This document shows, one piece after another, positions 53,740-62,651 of a DNA stretch of 64,000 nucleotides (position 1 is the first letter of the stretch; each line of letters opens with the position of its first letter). Source of the DNA: Parasalinivibrio latis (lineage in GTDB: Bacteria > Pseudomonadota > Gammaproteobacteria > Enterobacterales > Vibrionaceae). A model generated the notes under the pieces. It did no database searches. It was not told where the DNA came from and saw only the letters and a list, made by a program, of their open reading frames with translations. The DNA lies in assembly GCF_036825535.1 (NCBI RefSeq), contig NZ_CP098813.1:1116001-1180000 (forward strand). Direction: 5' to 3'. Both the position numbers and the translations under genes were made by a program.

Positions 53740-54692
53740 ACACTGGCAACCTGCTCAATCAGGTGTCTCACCACACTGTCAGCTGCGATTCCCTCAGCCT
53801 GTGCTTCATAGCTGAGAAGCAGGCGGTGGCGAAGAACCGGGAAAGCCATGGATTGGACATCTTCCGGCGTGACGAAATCCCGGCCAGCGAGCCATGCATG
53901 GGCTCGGGCACAGCGGTCGAGGGCCAGTGTAGCACGCGGACTGACACCCATTTGCAGCCAGGCAGCCAGTTTGTCGCTGTAGCGGTTTGGCTCACGGGTT
54001 GCCATGATCAGCCGGATAATATAGCGCTCCACATCCTCTGCCATGTGGATACCCAGCACGGCTTTGCGTGCCTCGAAAATGCTTTCCTGGGTAATTTGTA
54101 CTGGTTGTGCTTTTTCGATGCCCAGGGCTTCGCCGCGGTTGAGGCGCAGGATTTCGAGCTCACTGCTTTCGTCAGGGTAATCTACATTGAGCTGGAGCAG
54201 GAAACGGTCGAGCTGCGCTTCCGGCAGCGGGTATGTACCTTCCTGTTCGATAGGGTTTTGCGTTGCCATCACCAGAAACAGTTCTGGCAGGGAATAGGTT
54301 TTTCGTCCGGCTGTTATCTGTTTTTCAGCCATCGCTTCCAGCATGGCGGCCTGTACTTTGGCCGGGGCTCGGTTTATTTCATCAGCAAGAAGCAGCGAAT
54401 TGAAAATTGGCCCTGGCTGGAAGGTGAACTCACCGGTTTCAGGGCGGAATATGTCAGTACCTGTCAGGTCGGCAGGCAGCAGGTCCGGGGTGAACTGAAT
54501 ACGGTGGAAGTCCCCTTCAATGCAGTCAGAAAGCATTTTGACTGCACGGGTTTTTGCCAGGCCTGGAGGTCCCTGAACCAAAATGTGGCCGTCTGCCAGC
54601 AAGGCGATCAGCAGTTGTTTGACGAGGTTTGGCTGGCCAATTACCTGGCTTTGCAGGTAGGCATTAAGGCGTTGAAAGGTATCCGCTAACAT
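53736..54692 (-). CDS. MoxR-family AAA+ ATPase
   Basis: A 318-residue AAA+ ATPase. Walker A is in VQGPPGLAKTRAVKML, Walker B in LLADEINRAPAKVQAAMLEAM, sensor 1 in LVMATQNPIEQEGTYPLPEAQLDRF, and the C-terminal lid has SPRATLALDRCARAHAWLAGRDFVTPEDV. MoxR proteins are thought to mature or insert metal cofactors into VWA-domain proteins, here BatA and BatB. It is the first gene of the operon; the promoter lies in 54693-54800. Confidence 0.92.
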   Translation of the reverse strand: MLADTFQRLNAYLQSQVIGQPNLVKQLLIALLADGHILVQGPPGLAKTRAVKMLSDCIEGDFHRIQFTPDLLPADLTGTDIFRPETGEFTFQPGPIFNSLLLADEINRAPAKVQAAMLEAMAEKQITAGRKTYSLPELFLVMATQNPIEQEGTYPLPEAQLDRFLLQLNVDYPDESSELEILRLNRGEALGIEKAQPVQITQESIFEARKAVLGIHMAEDVERYIIRLIMATREPNRYSDKLAAWLQMGVSPRATLALDRCARAHAWLAGRDFVTPEDVQSMAFPVLRHRLLLSYEAQAEGIAADSVVRHLIEQVASV

Positions 54693-55556
54693 AACTGAGT
54701 TTGTCCTTGGTACATCAAAAACAAAGTGGAAATAACAAAGTTAAAGACCTCAACTCTGAGAGAAGGTTCACAGTTGAGACGCCATTTGCTCATTTATTGA
54801 TTAAATGGTGATTAATGCTTTGGCTTTCAAGGTTAATCAGCAAAGCTTTTTCTTATAACAGGCTGTTCTGTGGCTAAAAAAGAAAGCGGGTGGACAATGC
54901 GCTGCCCGGAAAACGAGGTTTGACATGGGATGCGCACTTGTTGAACAGAACAGAATGGTCTGGTTCCGTTCAATATGAATACCCGGATGGAAAGGATATA
55001 CCTTTCGTCAACGAATCATGTTTAGTGATTTGGCTGCAATGTTTGTGACATCACCTCATATATTTTTTAAGTCTGGTAACCGCTGATAAGAACCCGAAGC
55101 TCTGCAAACGGCATCACTGACATCGGAAGTTTTCCTCCAGTACCGTGCAGGCGACCTAATCACTCATTCATTGAACCAGTTGTAACTAAACGCTCTTCTT
55201 TCAAGGTTAACGGGATTCCCTCAAAAGATAATTAGCTGTTTTTATGGGGATAAATTGATTGTTTGAAGTGCATGTATAGAGAGATATCGAATGGTTTTCG
55301 GGCGCTTGAAGTGTCATGAGATAAATAGGTGTATATGTCATATCAGAATGGACCAGCATATCGCCTTAACCGGTTGATGTGGTTTGTTTCGTCGTTCGAC
55401 GAGAATTCGAGTGTTTCTTGCATTTGGATATCGTTTTTTAACGTTTTTCTTTAAGTCGGTTCTTTAATATGGGTGTTGTTAAATTGATGTGAACGGATTT
55501 GAGGGGTAGCTCAATACGAGCGGCGTAGAGGACGACGAGAGTTGGGAGTTGTAACA
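54693..55556. promoter_or_regulatory. Divergent control region between the moxR operon and the diamino-acid island
   Basis: About 860 bases with no gene I can support. It holds the palindrome TCGTCG-TT-CGACGA at 55389-55402 and a GC-skewed stretch just before the EutA-like start. A tRNA-like string near 55505 (GGGGTAGCTCAATACGAGC) does not fold into a tRNA. Promoters for both divergent operons must lie here. Confidence 0.4.
55389..55402. promoter_or_regulatory. Palindrome upstream of the EutA-like gene
   Basis: TCGTCG / CGACGA around TT, 155 bases before the EutA-like start. It is a possible operator for the island's Lrp-type regulator or another protein, though Lrp sites are usually less symmetric. 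Confidence 0.3.
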
Positions 55557-56339
55557 ATGAAAGTGGACAATATTTTGCCGCAATTCGAATTGGATACACT
55601 TTATCCAAATGGAAAAATTGGATTAATTGCGCTGGCGACTGATATCAACATCGAGAATAACTTAAGTAGCCTTCTTCCGAACAACATCGGTCTCTTTACC
55701 ACCAGGATTCAAAATACAAACCCCCTGACCATGGAAAACTTACGCAAAATGGAGGGAGGCTTTGAAAGCACACTGGCCACCATATTGCCCGGAAGCGAAC
55801 TGGATTTAGTCATTTTTGGTTGTACGTCCGGTACGATAGCACTGGGAGAAGAACTGATTGAAAAAAAGATTGGTGAGGTTCGTTCTGACTCATTTGTTAC
55901 CAATCCCGTAAAAGCGGCAATTGCAGCATTTGAGCATTTTGGTGCCAAGAAAGTCTCAATTCTCACTCCTTATACAGATGAAATAAATCAGAATGTCGCT
56001 GAGTACTTTTCTTCAATGGGATATGAAGTGCTCAATATCGTGGGCTTCGGATTCACCGATGATACCCTGATGACGTCCATTAGCACCAATGACATAAAAG
56101 AAGCTGCCGTATTAACCTGCCACCCTGATGCAGATCTTTTATTTATATCCTGTACTGCATTGAGGGCATCGGTCGTCGTAGAGGTTTTGGAGCATCAGCT
56201 GGAGCGTCCAGTTGTAACCAGTAATCAGGCACTTGTATGGCACAGTTTAAGCCTGCTGAAAAGTAAAGAAGCGCCTTTGGGTTGCGGATGCCTGTTTTCA
56301 TCCATTCATTCTTATTCCGAGCCAGCAGTATGCCCATGA
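55557..56339 (+). CDS. Asp/Glu racemase-superfamily protein, EutA-like
   Basis: A 260-residue protein of the aspartate/glutamate racemase, maleate isomerase and arylmalonate decarboxylase superfamily. The two catalytic cysteines are in IFGCTSGT and ISCTALRAS. Its run of motifs (GKIGLIALATD, TRIQNTNPLTMENLRKM, TILPGSELDLVIFGCTSG, KKVSILTPYTDEINQNVAEYF) resembles EutA of ectoine/hydroxyectoine utilisation clusters rather than true racemases. EutA's own reaction is not firmly known. It is the first gene of the island, and its TGA overlaps the next start. I chose ATG 55557, behind GGGAG; an upstream TTG at 55542 is less likely. Confidence 0.75.
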   Translation: MKVDNILPQFELDTLYPNGKIGLIALATDINIENNLSSLLPNNIGLFTTRIQNTNPLTMENLRKMEGGFESTLATILPGSELDLVIFGCTSGTIALGEELIEKKIGEVRSDSFVTNPVKAAIAAFEHFGAKKVSILTPYTDEINQNVAEYFSSMGYEVLNIVGFGFTDDTLMTSISTNDIKEAAVLTCHPDADLLFISCTALRASVVVEVLEHQLERPVVTSNQALVWHSLSLLKSKEAPLGCGCLFSSIHSYSEPAVCP

Positions 56340-57499
56340 TTCCTTTATCCAATGATCTTGTTACAAATATGGTGCAGTGGCGCCATCATCTACACCGTTT
56401 CCCAGAGTGTGGCTTTGACATACCACTCACCAGTGACTTTATAGCAAATGAGCTTGAAAGTGTTGGCATTAAAGTCATTCGGGGTATCGGTAAAACAGGA
56501 ATGGTCGGGGTACTTTCACGAGGACAATCTTCGCGCAGTATTGGATTCAGAGCCGATATGGATGCGCTTCACATCAATGAAATGAATAACTTTGAGTATT
56601 GTTCGGTGCACTCAGGGAAGATGCATGCCTGCGGGCATGACGGACACTCTGCCATGCTATTGGGGGCCGCACATTACATTGCTCAAAACCTGACTTTTGA
56701 TGGCACTGTCTATTTCATTTTTCAACCTGATGAGGAGCATGGTGAAGGGGCAAAGGCCATGATTGACGATGGCTTATTCGAGCGCTTTTCAATTGATGAG
56801 GTTTACGCCATCCATAATTTGCCGGGACTTGCAACGGGAAAAGCGATAACGCGAGCTGGCCCCATAATGGCAAGTGAAAGCAGCTTCGAGATTGTACTTA
56901 ACGGTAGTGGGGGACACGCTGCGCTGCCACATAAAGGAACTGATCCGCTGGTGGTAGGAGCGCAAATTGTTGGAGCTCTGCAAAACATCGTCTCGCGCAG
57001 TTTAAGTGCAATCGAGCAAACTGCAGTTATTTCAGTTACCGAGTTTATTACCAACGGTACTGTGAATGTCATTCCTTCTGAAGTTATTTTGAAAGGAGAT
57101 TGTCGCTGTTTCGGTGACGATACGTTATCTGCTATTCAACACCGTATGGAAAAAATCGTTAAAGGTCTGTGCGACGCAGGAGAGATCTCTGTTGAGTTCG
57201 AATTTAACAATACGTTTCATTCTACCATCAATACTGCAGAACAAACCGGCTATGCTATATCAGCGTTAGAGAAAGTATTGGGAATCTCGAATGTTGAATC
57301 GGATTGTTTGCCTCTTACTATTTCAGAAGACTTTTCAAGCATGCTAAGAGAAAAGCCGGGTTGCTATATGTTACTTGGGAATGGAACTGACTCTATAGGA
57401 GGATGTGCTCTTCATAATCCTAATTATGATTTCAATGACGAAATATTACGTCTTGGCGCATCATATTATATTCAGTTGGTTATTGATAGATTTAAATAA
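56330..57499 (+). CDS. M20-family amidohydrolase, possible N-acyl diamino acid deacylase
   Basis: A 389-residue M20D metallo-amidohydrolase. Landmarks are ACGHDGHSAMLLGA (C-G-H-D-x-H), QPDEEHGEGAKAM, the dimerisation domain (GGHAALPHKGTDPLVVGAQIV) and TISEDFSSML. In ectoine-type clusters an M20 enzyme (DoeB2-like) can remove the acetyl group from N-acetyl-2,4-diaminobutyrate; by analogy this one may free a diamino acid. It overlaps the EutA-like stop; the ATG at 56336 is an equally good start, forming the usual ATGA. Its sequence differs from the other M20 gene in the window (24295). Confidence 0.85.
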   Translation: MPMIPLSNDLVTNMVQWRHHLHRFPECGFDIPLTSDFIANELESVGIKVIRGIGKTGMVGVLSRGQSSRSIGFRADMDALHINEMNNFEYCSVHSGKMHACGHDGHSAMLLGAAHYIAQNLTFDGTVYFIFQPDEEHGEGAKAMIDDGLFERFSIDEVYAIHNLPGLATGKAITRAGPIMASESSFEIVLNGSGGHAALPHKGTDPLVVGAQIVGALQNIVSRSLSAIEQTAVISVTEFITNGTVNVIPSEVILKGDCRCFGDDTLSAIQHRMEKIVKGLCDAGEISVEFEFNNTFHSTINTAEQTGYAISALEKVLGISNVESDCLPLTISEDFSSMLREKPGCYMLLGNGTDSIGGCALHNPNYDFNDEILRLGASYYIQLVIDRFK

Positions 57500-57608
57500 G
57501 TAAAACTTAACAAGTGTAAGGGATTTAAAGGTCGAATTGAGTTGAAATACCATTTGGTAATGGATTGGTTTTTCTGCAATACACCATATCAATAAAAGGA
57601 AGTTGAAA

Positions 57609-58652
57609 ATGAAGAAATTTGCAACGGCATTATTTCTCTTCGGTGCAGTATTTTCCTCCCATGCTGAAACGTGGAAATTTGCATCTGAAGAGGATAGAAA
57701 TGATGTGCAGGATATTTATGCACAGAAATTTGCAGAAGTGATAAAGGAAGAATCAGATGGTGATATCCGAGTAAGAATTTACTATTACGGTCAACTTGGT
57801 ACTGAAAACGATATCGTTGAACTAGCTTCAAATGGAACAATCCAGTTCGTTTCTGTAGGTACCGGTCACCTGGGTTCTTATGTTCCGGAAGTTCAGGCAA
57901 TTAGTTTGCCTTACGTAATAGGGACAGATGAAAAAGTAGCTCATAAAATCCTAACAACGAGCCCAACAATTTATAATTTATTAGCTGAAAAATTTGAAAA
58001 AGTGAATCTGAAACTTCTTTCAATGATGTCTGAAGGTGAAATGGTTTGGGGAGCAAATGACCCAATTAGGACACCTGAAGATTTTGATGGTCAGAAAATC
58101 AGGACGTTTACATCAACTATTCCCGTTGAGACTTACAAGGCATTCGGCGCAACCCCTACGCCTCTATCTTGGGGGGAAGTCTATGGTGCTTTGCAACTCA
58201 AGACGATAGATGGCATGGTGAATCCTATTTACTTTATTTATAACGCTAAATGGCATGAAGTACAGGATTACCTGATGTTTCCTGGCCAACAGCTGTATGT
58301 GGGGACGGTTTCTACTAATAGTCAGTGGTTTAAAGGCCTGTCAGAAGATAAACAGGCAATGGTAATGAAGGCAATTCGGGCGGCGGATAAAGCAGCTCTT
58401 GATTATCAGCTTCGGATCAATGAAGAGAATATGCTTAAAATCATGGATGAGCGTCCAGAGTTGCAAGTGGTTATTCTGAGCGATGAAGAAAGAGCTAGAT
58501 TTAAAGAATTGAGTAAATCGCTACATGAAAAATATTACGAAATTGTTGAAAATGCCTATGCACCGGATGAGAAAGAATCCGCAAGGCAAGGTGCGCAGGC
58601 CATTCTCCAAAGTCTGTTAAAAGAAGTTCAGGAAGAGAAAACCAAGAGTTAA
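57609..58652 (+). CDS. TRAP transporter solute-binding protein, UehA/DctP-like
   Basis: A 347-residue DctP-family periplasmic protein. The signal peptide is residues 1-19 (SSHA-E). Core motifs are DGDIRVRIYYYGQLGTENDIVELASNG, FDGQKIRTF, TPTPLSWGEVYGALQLKTIDGMVNP. UehA-type proteins bind ectoine and hydroxyectoine; here the ligand is inferred from the neighbouring genes only. AAAAGGAAG precedes ATG 57609. The gene is 109 bases after the amidohydrolase, with no obvious terminator between. Confidence 0.9.
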   Translation: MKKFATALFLFGAVFSSHAETWKFASEEDRNDVQDIYAQKFAEVIKEESDGDIRVRIYYYGQLGTENDIVELASNGTIQFVSVGTGHLGSYVPEVQAISLPYVIGTDEKVAHKILTTSPTIYNLLAEKFEKVNLKLLSMMSEGEMVWGANDPIRTPEDFDGQKIRTFTSTIPVETYKAFGATPTPLSWGEVYGALQLKTIDGMVNPIYFIYNAKWHEVQDYLMFPGQQLYVGTVSTNSQWFKGLSEDKQAMVMKAIRAADKAALDYQLRINEENMLKIMDERPELQVVILSDEERARFKELSKSLHEKYYEIVENAYAPDEKESARQGAQAILQSLLKEVQEEKTKS

Positions 58653-58699
58653 TAAATTATGCCCTCATGTTCGATGGGGGCACATCATATGGATGTGAC

Positions 58700-59233
58700 A
58701 TGTCTATGAACTCTATATTAAATAAAATAAGCGATTGGACTGAACAATTAGAGAAACTAATTATCATTGTGTCTATATTAGCGATGATGATTAACTCTAC
58801 CGTCAATGCTATTGGCCGGTATGCATTTAACAGAAGTCTGTTCTTTTCCGAAGAATTAAATCAGTTTCTCATAGTGTCAGTAACATTCGTTGGTTTTGCA
58901 TATGCGGTTAGAAAAGGTAGGAATATAAGGATGACTGCTATCTATGACATGCTGAACTATAGATGGAAAAAAGTCATGATGTCAATTATTTCTATTTTAA
59001 CTGCATTGTTGATGTTCTATCTCGCTTATTATTCGGTGATTTATGTCATGGAGCTTAAGGAAATAAACCGTTTAAGCCCTGCACTACAGTTACCGGTATT
59101 CTGGATTTATGCTGTTATCCCCGTTGGGTTTGCTATCGCTGGCATTCAATACATCTCGGGATTTGTTATGAATGTGACTCACCGGGAGATTTATGTCTCG
59201 TTCAGTAAGATTGAATCGAATACGGATGGTTAG
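58700..59233 (+). CDS. TRAP transporter small membrane subunit (DctQ-like)
   Basis: A 177-residue protein with four hydrophobic segments (about 20-38, 55-75, 93-115, 130-152), the DctQ pattern. The N-terminal part has YAFNRSLFFSEELNQFLIVSVTFVGFAYAVRKGRNIRMTAIYD. It pairs with the large subunit encoded 20 bases downstream. Several ATGs compete (58667, 58700, 58706); I prefer 58700 because the segment before it is not membrane-like, but no binding site decides it. Confidence 0.88.
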   Translation: MSMNSILNKISDWTEQLEKLIIIVSILAMMINSTVNAIGRYAFNRSLFFSEELNQFLIVSVTFVGFAYAVRKGRNIRMTAIYDMLNYRWKKVMMSIISILTALLMFYLAYYSVIYVMELKEINRLSPALQLPVFWIYAVIPVGFAIAGIQYISGFVMNVTHREIYVSFSKIESNTDG

Positions 59234-59253
59234 TGTAGTAGGAGAGGTTTGAA

Positions 59254-60591
59254 ATGATAGGGGATTTTCTATCAGCTATTATAGCTGGCGAACTTGATAT
59301 CTATGTCATCACATTTACATTAGCAGTTACAATGGTGCTACTGCTATTTTTCAGTTTTCCAATGATAGTCCCACTGGCCATCGCCTCTTTAATTGGTATG
59401 ATTCACTTTTCTTCTGTGGATCCAAAAATCCTTATCCAGCAGATGGTGACCGGTATATCACCTAATGCGTTGATAGCAGTTCCGATGTTTATCCTGGCTG
59501 CAGATATTATGAGCCGGGGGCATACAGCTAAAAATCTTCTGGGATTTATACAAGCTTTTGTTGGACATATCCGCGGTGGTTTACCTATCACTACCGCACT
59601 CAGTTGTACGCTTTTTGGATCCGTATCCGGTTCTACGCAGGCAACCGTTGTCTCTGTAGGTCAGATCATGCGACCGAAATTGCTAAAAGCGGGCTACAAA
59701 GATAGTTTTGCAATGGCGTTGATCATCAATGCCAGTGATATGGCATATCTAATTCCTCCCAGTATCGCTCTGATCTTGTATGGTACTCTTGCTAATGCCA
59801 GTGTTGGAGAGTTGTTTATTGCCGGAATCGGGCCTGGCTTGCTACTGGCGTTTCTTTTTTCTGTCTACAGTTATTTCTACAGCGTGAAGTACAGTGATGA
59901 CATCACTTTAATTCAAAAAACAAGCATCGCTGAAAAATTCGCCTCAGTTAAAAATGCTCTGCTGCCCTTGGGTTTCCCGATTTTAATTATTGGTGGTATC
60001 TACAGCGGGATAGTGACACCTACTGAAGCAGCTTCATTTGCGGTTCTTTATGCAATCGTTGTCGAGTGCTTTGTATACCGTATCTTAAATTGGAGGGATA
60101 TCTTGGATACGGCACTTAGCACAGGTTTGATAACCGCCGTGGTTTTTGTACTTGTAGGTGTAGGACAGGCATTTTCCTGGTACATCTCATTCGAACAGAT
60201 CCCTCAAGAGTTGTTGGCTCCATTGGATCTTGATGGTGCGTCCCATGAGTACATCCTGTTTGTTATCGCTATTGCGTTTTTTGTGGGCTGTATGTTCGTT
60301 GACTCAATTGTAGTTTTGCTTATCTTAACTCCAATTTTTACGCCTATAGTAGCAGCCGAGGGGATTGACCCAATTCTCGTTGGTGTACTGATAACACTTC
60401 AAATGGCCATTGGCTCGGCAACACCGCCGTTTGGATGTGACATTTTTACCGCTATTGCAGTGTTCGAACGACCCTATTTGGAGGTTATTAGGGGAACGCT
60501 GCCATTTTTGTTAATCCTTTTGCTTATGTCAGCGCTGCTTATCTTTTTCCCCCACTTGGCTTTACTGCCAAGAGATCTACTCTTTAATTAA
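59254..60591 (+). CDS. TRAP transporter large membrane subunit (DctM-like)
   Basis: A 445-residue protein with about 12 hydrophobic segments. DctM landmarks are AVPMFILAADIMSRGHTAKNLL, LSCTLFGSVSGSTQATVVSVGQIM, INASDMAYLIPPSIALILYG and PTEAASFAVLYAI. It forms the sodium-driven translocation channel with the DctQ-like protein. AGGAGAGG lies directly before the ATG. An AT-rich stretch of about 240 bases separates it from the M24 hydrolase, so the latter may have a second promoter. Confidence 0.92.
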   Translation: MIGDFLSAIIAGELDIYVITFTLAVTMVLLLFFSFPMIVPLAIASLIGMIHFSSVDPKILIQQMVTGISPNALIAVPMFILAADIMSRGHTAKNLLGFIQAFVGHIRGGLPITTALSCTLFGSVSGSTQATVVSVGQIMRPKLLKAGYKDSFAMALIINASDMAYLIPPSIALILYGTLANASVGELFIAGIGPGLLLAFLFSVYSYFYSVKYSDDITLIQKTSIAEKFASVKNALLPLGFPILIIGGIYSGIVTPTEAASFAVLYAIVVECFVYRILNWRDILDTALSTGLITAVVFVLVGVGQAFSWYISFEQIPQELLAPLDLDGASHEYILFVIAIAFFVGCMFVDSIVVLLILTPIFTPIVAAEGIDPILVGVLITLQMAIGSATPPFGCDIFTAIAVFERPYLEVIRGTLPFLLILLLMSALLIFFPHLALLPRDLLFN

Positions 60592-60833
60592 TTTAAAGAA
60601 AGTAGAGATTAAGTTTAGGGCAGTTTACCAAGGTGTATAGCTCATACTTCTTTTAGAGCCAGTTACTCTCAGAATCTGTACTTTAATTGCTTAGGCAGTA
60701 ACAAGTGCGAAATGGAAAGACCCAGTTGCCCTGGACTTATCGCTGTGATTGAGTTTTCCCTTCTCCCGGTTTCAATTCGCTCATGAATATTAGGGAGGAG
60801 GTTTTTCTTAGAAAGAGAAGAGTGGGAGATTCT
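60592..60833. promoter_or_regulatory. Gap between the TRAP genes and the M24 hydrolase gene
   Basis: About 240 bases with no gene. No strong terminator is visible, so read-through is possible, but the length leaves room for a second promoter. Confidence 0.3.
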
Positions 60834-62009
60834 ATGCCAATTTTGAAAGCGCCGTCCCGAGGATTCCATCAGGAAGAGTATGAGAGTCGTACGGAAGCTT
60901 TTCAGCGCTGGATGCGAATTAAAAAAATTGATGTGGCGTTTTTTACCACAGAGCCAGAGTTCCGTTATTTTTCTGGGTTCACAAGCCAGTTTTGGGAGAG
61001 TCCAACCCGGCCATGGTTTTTGGTTGTACCTCTCACGGGTAAGCCTATTGCGGTTGTTCCAGCAATTGGTGCGGCGGGGTTCGAAAATTGCTGGATTGAC
61101 GATGTTCGAAGCTGGCCATCGCCAAGGCCCGAAGATGACGGAATTACGTTGCTTGCCAAGACACTAAAAGAGCAGGCGCGAAGGTTTCACTGTATTGGTG
61201 CTATGCTTGGACCAGAGACTCATCTTAGGATGCCAGCAGCAAATTTTTCCTATTTAAAAACGCTGCTTGGGATGATTGATATAAAGGATGTCTCTGAGTC
61301 GGTGCGGGAAGTCCGAAGCATTAAGTCGAAGGCGGAAATCGCAAAAATTCGATTTGCCTGTGAAGTGACCGCTTACGGATTTGAGTACCTAAAGCAAAAT
61401 TTGAAAATAGGGATGACTGAAAGAGAAGCTTGTAAATTAATGCATGTTGAAATGTTGAGTAAGGGGGCTGACAAATGTCCATACCTTATCTCCGCGTCAG
61501 GCCATGGAGGTTATGACAATATCATCATGGGACCGACTGACAGGCCGTTGGGTGAAGGAGATGTACTTATCATTGATTCAGGAGCAAATTTCGATGGGTA
61601 CTTCAGCGATTTTGACCGGAATTTTGGATTTGGTACACAATCGGAAAAGTTGGTTAGCGCTTATGACGCAGTCTATCAGGCGACAGAAGCTGCACTCTCG
61701 GTAGCTGGGCCAGGTGTGACAACTGGAGAGCTGTGGCAAGTCATGTGGTCAGTTTTACGTCGGGCTGGAGCTCTAGGAAACGATGTTGGCCGTATGGGGC
61801 ACGGATTGGGAATGCAGCTCACAGAGTGGCCCTCACACGTTGCTGGCGGTGATGTTGAATTGCGGGAAGGGATGGTTTTGACTCTCGAACCAGGTATGAA
61901 CTTTGCGCCTAACAAAATGATGGTTCATGAAGATAATATCGTTATTACGGCTTCTGGTTGCGAGCTATTACATACAAGAACCTGGGAGAAGATGCCAATC
62001 ATAACGTGA
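60834..62009 (+). CDS. M24-family metallo-hydrolase (creatinase/prolidase/ectoine-hydrolase type)
   Basis: A 391-residue pita-bread-fold enzyme. The N-terminal creatinase-like domain is about 1-150. The C-terminal catalytic domain has the complete five-ligand metal set: aspartates in LIIDSGANFDGYFSDFDRNF, a histidine in RMGHGLGMQLTEWPS, and glutamates in TLEPGMNF and VHEDNIVI. Characterised relatives cleave Xaa-Pro peptides, creatine or the ring of ectoine (DoeA). Sequence alone does not favour DoeA strongly, but the cluster does. GGGAGA precedes ATG 60834; the ATG at 60783 is less likely. Confidence 0.82.
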   Translation: MPILKAPSRGFHQEEYESRTEAFQRWMRIKKIDVAFFTTEPEFRYFSGFTSQFWESPTRPWFLVVPLTGKPIAVVPAIGAAGFENCWIDDVRSWPSPRPEDDGITLLAKTLKEQARRFHCIGAMLGPETHLRMPAANFSYLKTLLGMIDIKDVSESVREVRSIKSKAEIAKIRFACEVTAYGFEYLKQNLKIGMTEREACKLMHVEMLSKGADKCPYLISASGHGGYDNIIMGPTDRPLGEGDVLIIDSGANFDGYFSDFDRNFGFGTQSEKLVSAYDAVYQATEAALSVAGPGVTTGELWQVMWSVLRRAGALGNDVGRMGHGLGMQLTEWPSHVAGGDVELREGMVLTLEPGMNFAPNKMMVHEDNIVITASGCELLHTRTWEKMPIIT

Positions 62010-62087
62010 ACACTGATCACTGATTGTGCCGGTGGCATCAAATAATTACCATCCGGTTGATGATTGTTGATGTGAAAGGAAGAGTGA

Positions 62088-62576
62088 ATGTCTCAAGGAC
62101 AAGGGCCTGCCATTGATAGTTTTGATCGGCGAATTTTAGAAATTTGCCAAATTTCAAACCGTACAACCAATGACCGAATCGCTGAAACGGTAGGTCTCTC
62201 TCCAGCGGCAGTCCAACGGCGACTAAAAAGACTGCGAGCAGAAAATATCATTAGAGCCGATGTGTCCTTGGTGGATCCCAAAGCCGTCGGTAAAGGTATG
62301 ACTTTTGTGGTGCAGGTTGCGTTGGAAAGGGAGCGGTTGGATCTGATGCATAGTTTTAAAAAAGAAATGCTATCTAACCCAGCAGTACAGCAATGTTACT
62401 ACGTCACAGGGAGCTGTGATTTTATTTTGGTGATGACGGCTGCTGATATGGAAGAGTATGACAAATTCACTCAGGCAGCTTTCTTTAATAACCCCAATAT
62501 TAAGAATTTCCACACCCATGTGGTTATGGATGCAGTGAAAGTGGGGCTCTCTGTTCCAATAGATATAGAACGTTAA
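62088..62576 (+). CDS. Lrp/AsnC-family regulator of the island
   Basis: A 162-residue regulator. The N-terminal helix-turn-helix is SFDRRILEICQISNRTTNDRIAETVGLSPAAVQRRLKRLRAENII (about 10-54). A RAM-type effector domain follows (TFVVQVALERERLDLMHSFKKEM, YYVTGSCDFILVMTAADMEEYDKF). DoeX in ectoine clusters is of this family and senses pathway intermediates. It is likely the local regulator, responding to a diamino acid. GAAAGGAAGAG precedes the ATG. It converges with the dpaL gene. Confidence 0.9.
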   Translation: MSQGQGPAIDSFDRRILEICQISNRTTNDRIAETVGLSPAAVQRRLKRLRAENIIRADVSLVDPKAVGKGMTFVVQVALERERLDLMHSFKKEMLSNPAVQQCYYVTGSCDFILVMTAADMEEYDKFTQAAFFNNPNIKNFHTHVVMDAVKVGLSVPIDIER

Positions 62577-62584
62577 ATCAAAAG

Positions 62585-62641
62585 CTTGTTATTGGAATTT
62601 CTGTAAACAATAACAAGAGAGGCAATGAACGGGCTCTCTTG
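62585..62641. terminator. Bidirectional terminator with two overlapping hairpins
   Basis: CTTGTTATTG (62585-62594) pairs with CAATAACAAG (62608-62617); CAAGAGAG (62614-62621) pairs with CTCTCTTG (62634-62641). They share CAAG, so only one can form at a time. The arrangement lies between convergent lrp-like and dpaL stops. Confidence 0.65.
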
Positions 62642-62651
62642 TTTCTCTTGA

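Noticed and set aside
53703..54689. Long plus-strand open frame (about 330 codons) opposite the moxR gene
   Set aside because: It mirrors the MoxR gene, which has clear AAA+ motifs; the plus-strand product is cysteine- and histidine-rich with no family pattern. It is a codon-bias shadow.
55505..55524. tRNA-like D-arm string before the EutA-like gene
   Set aside because: The surrounding bases do not form an acceptor stem, anticodon arm or T arm.
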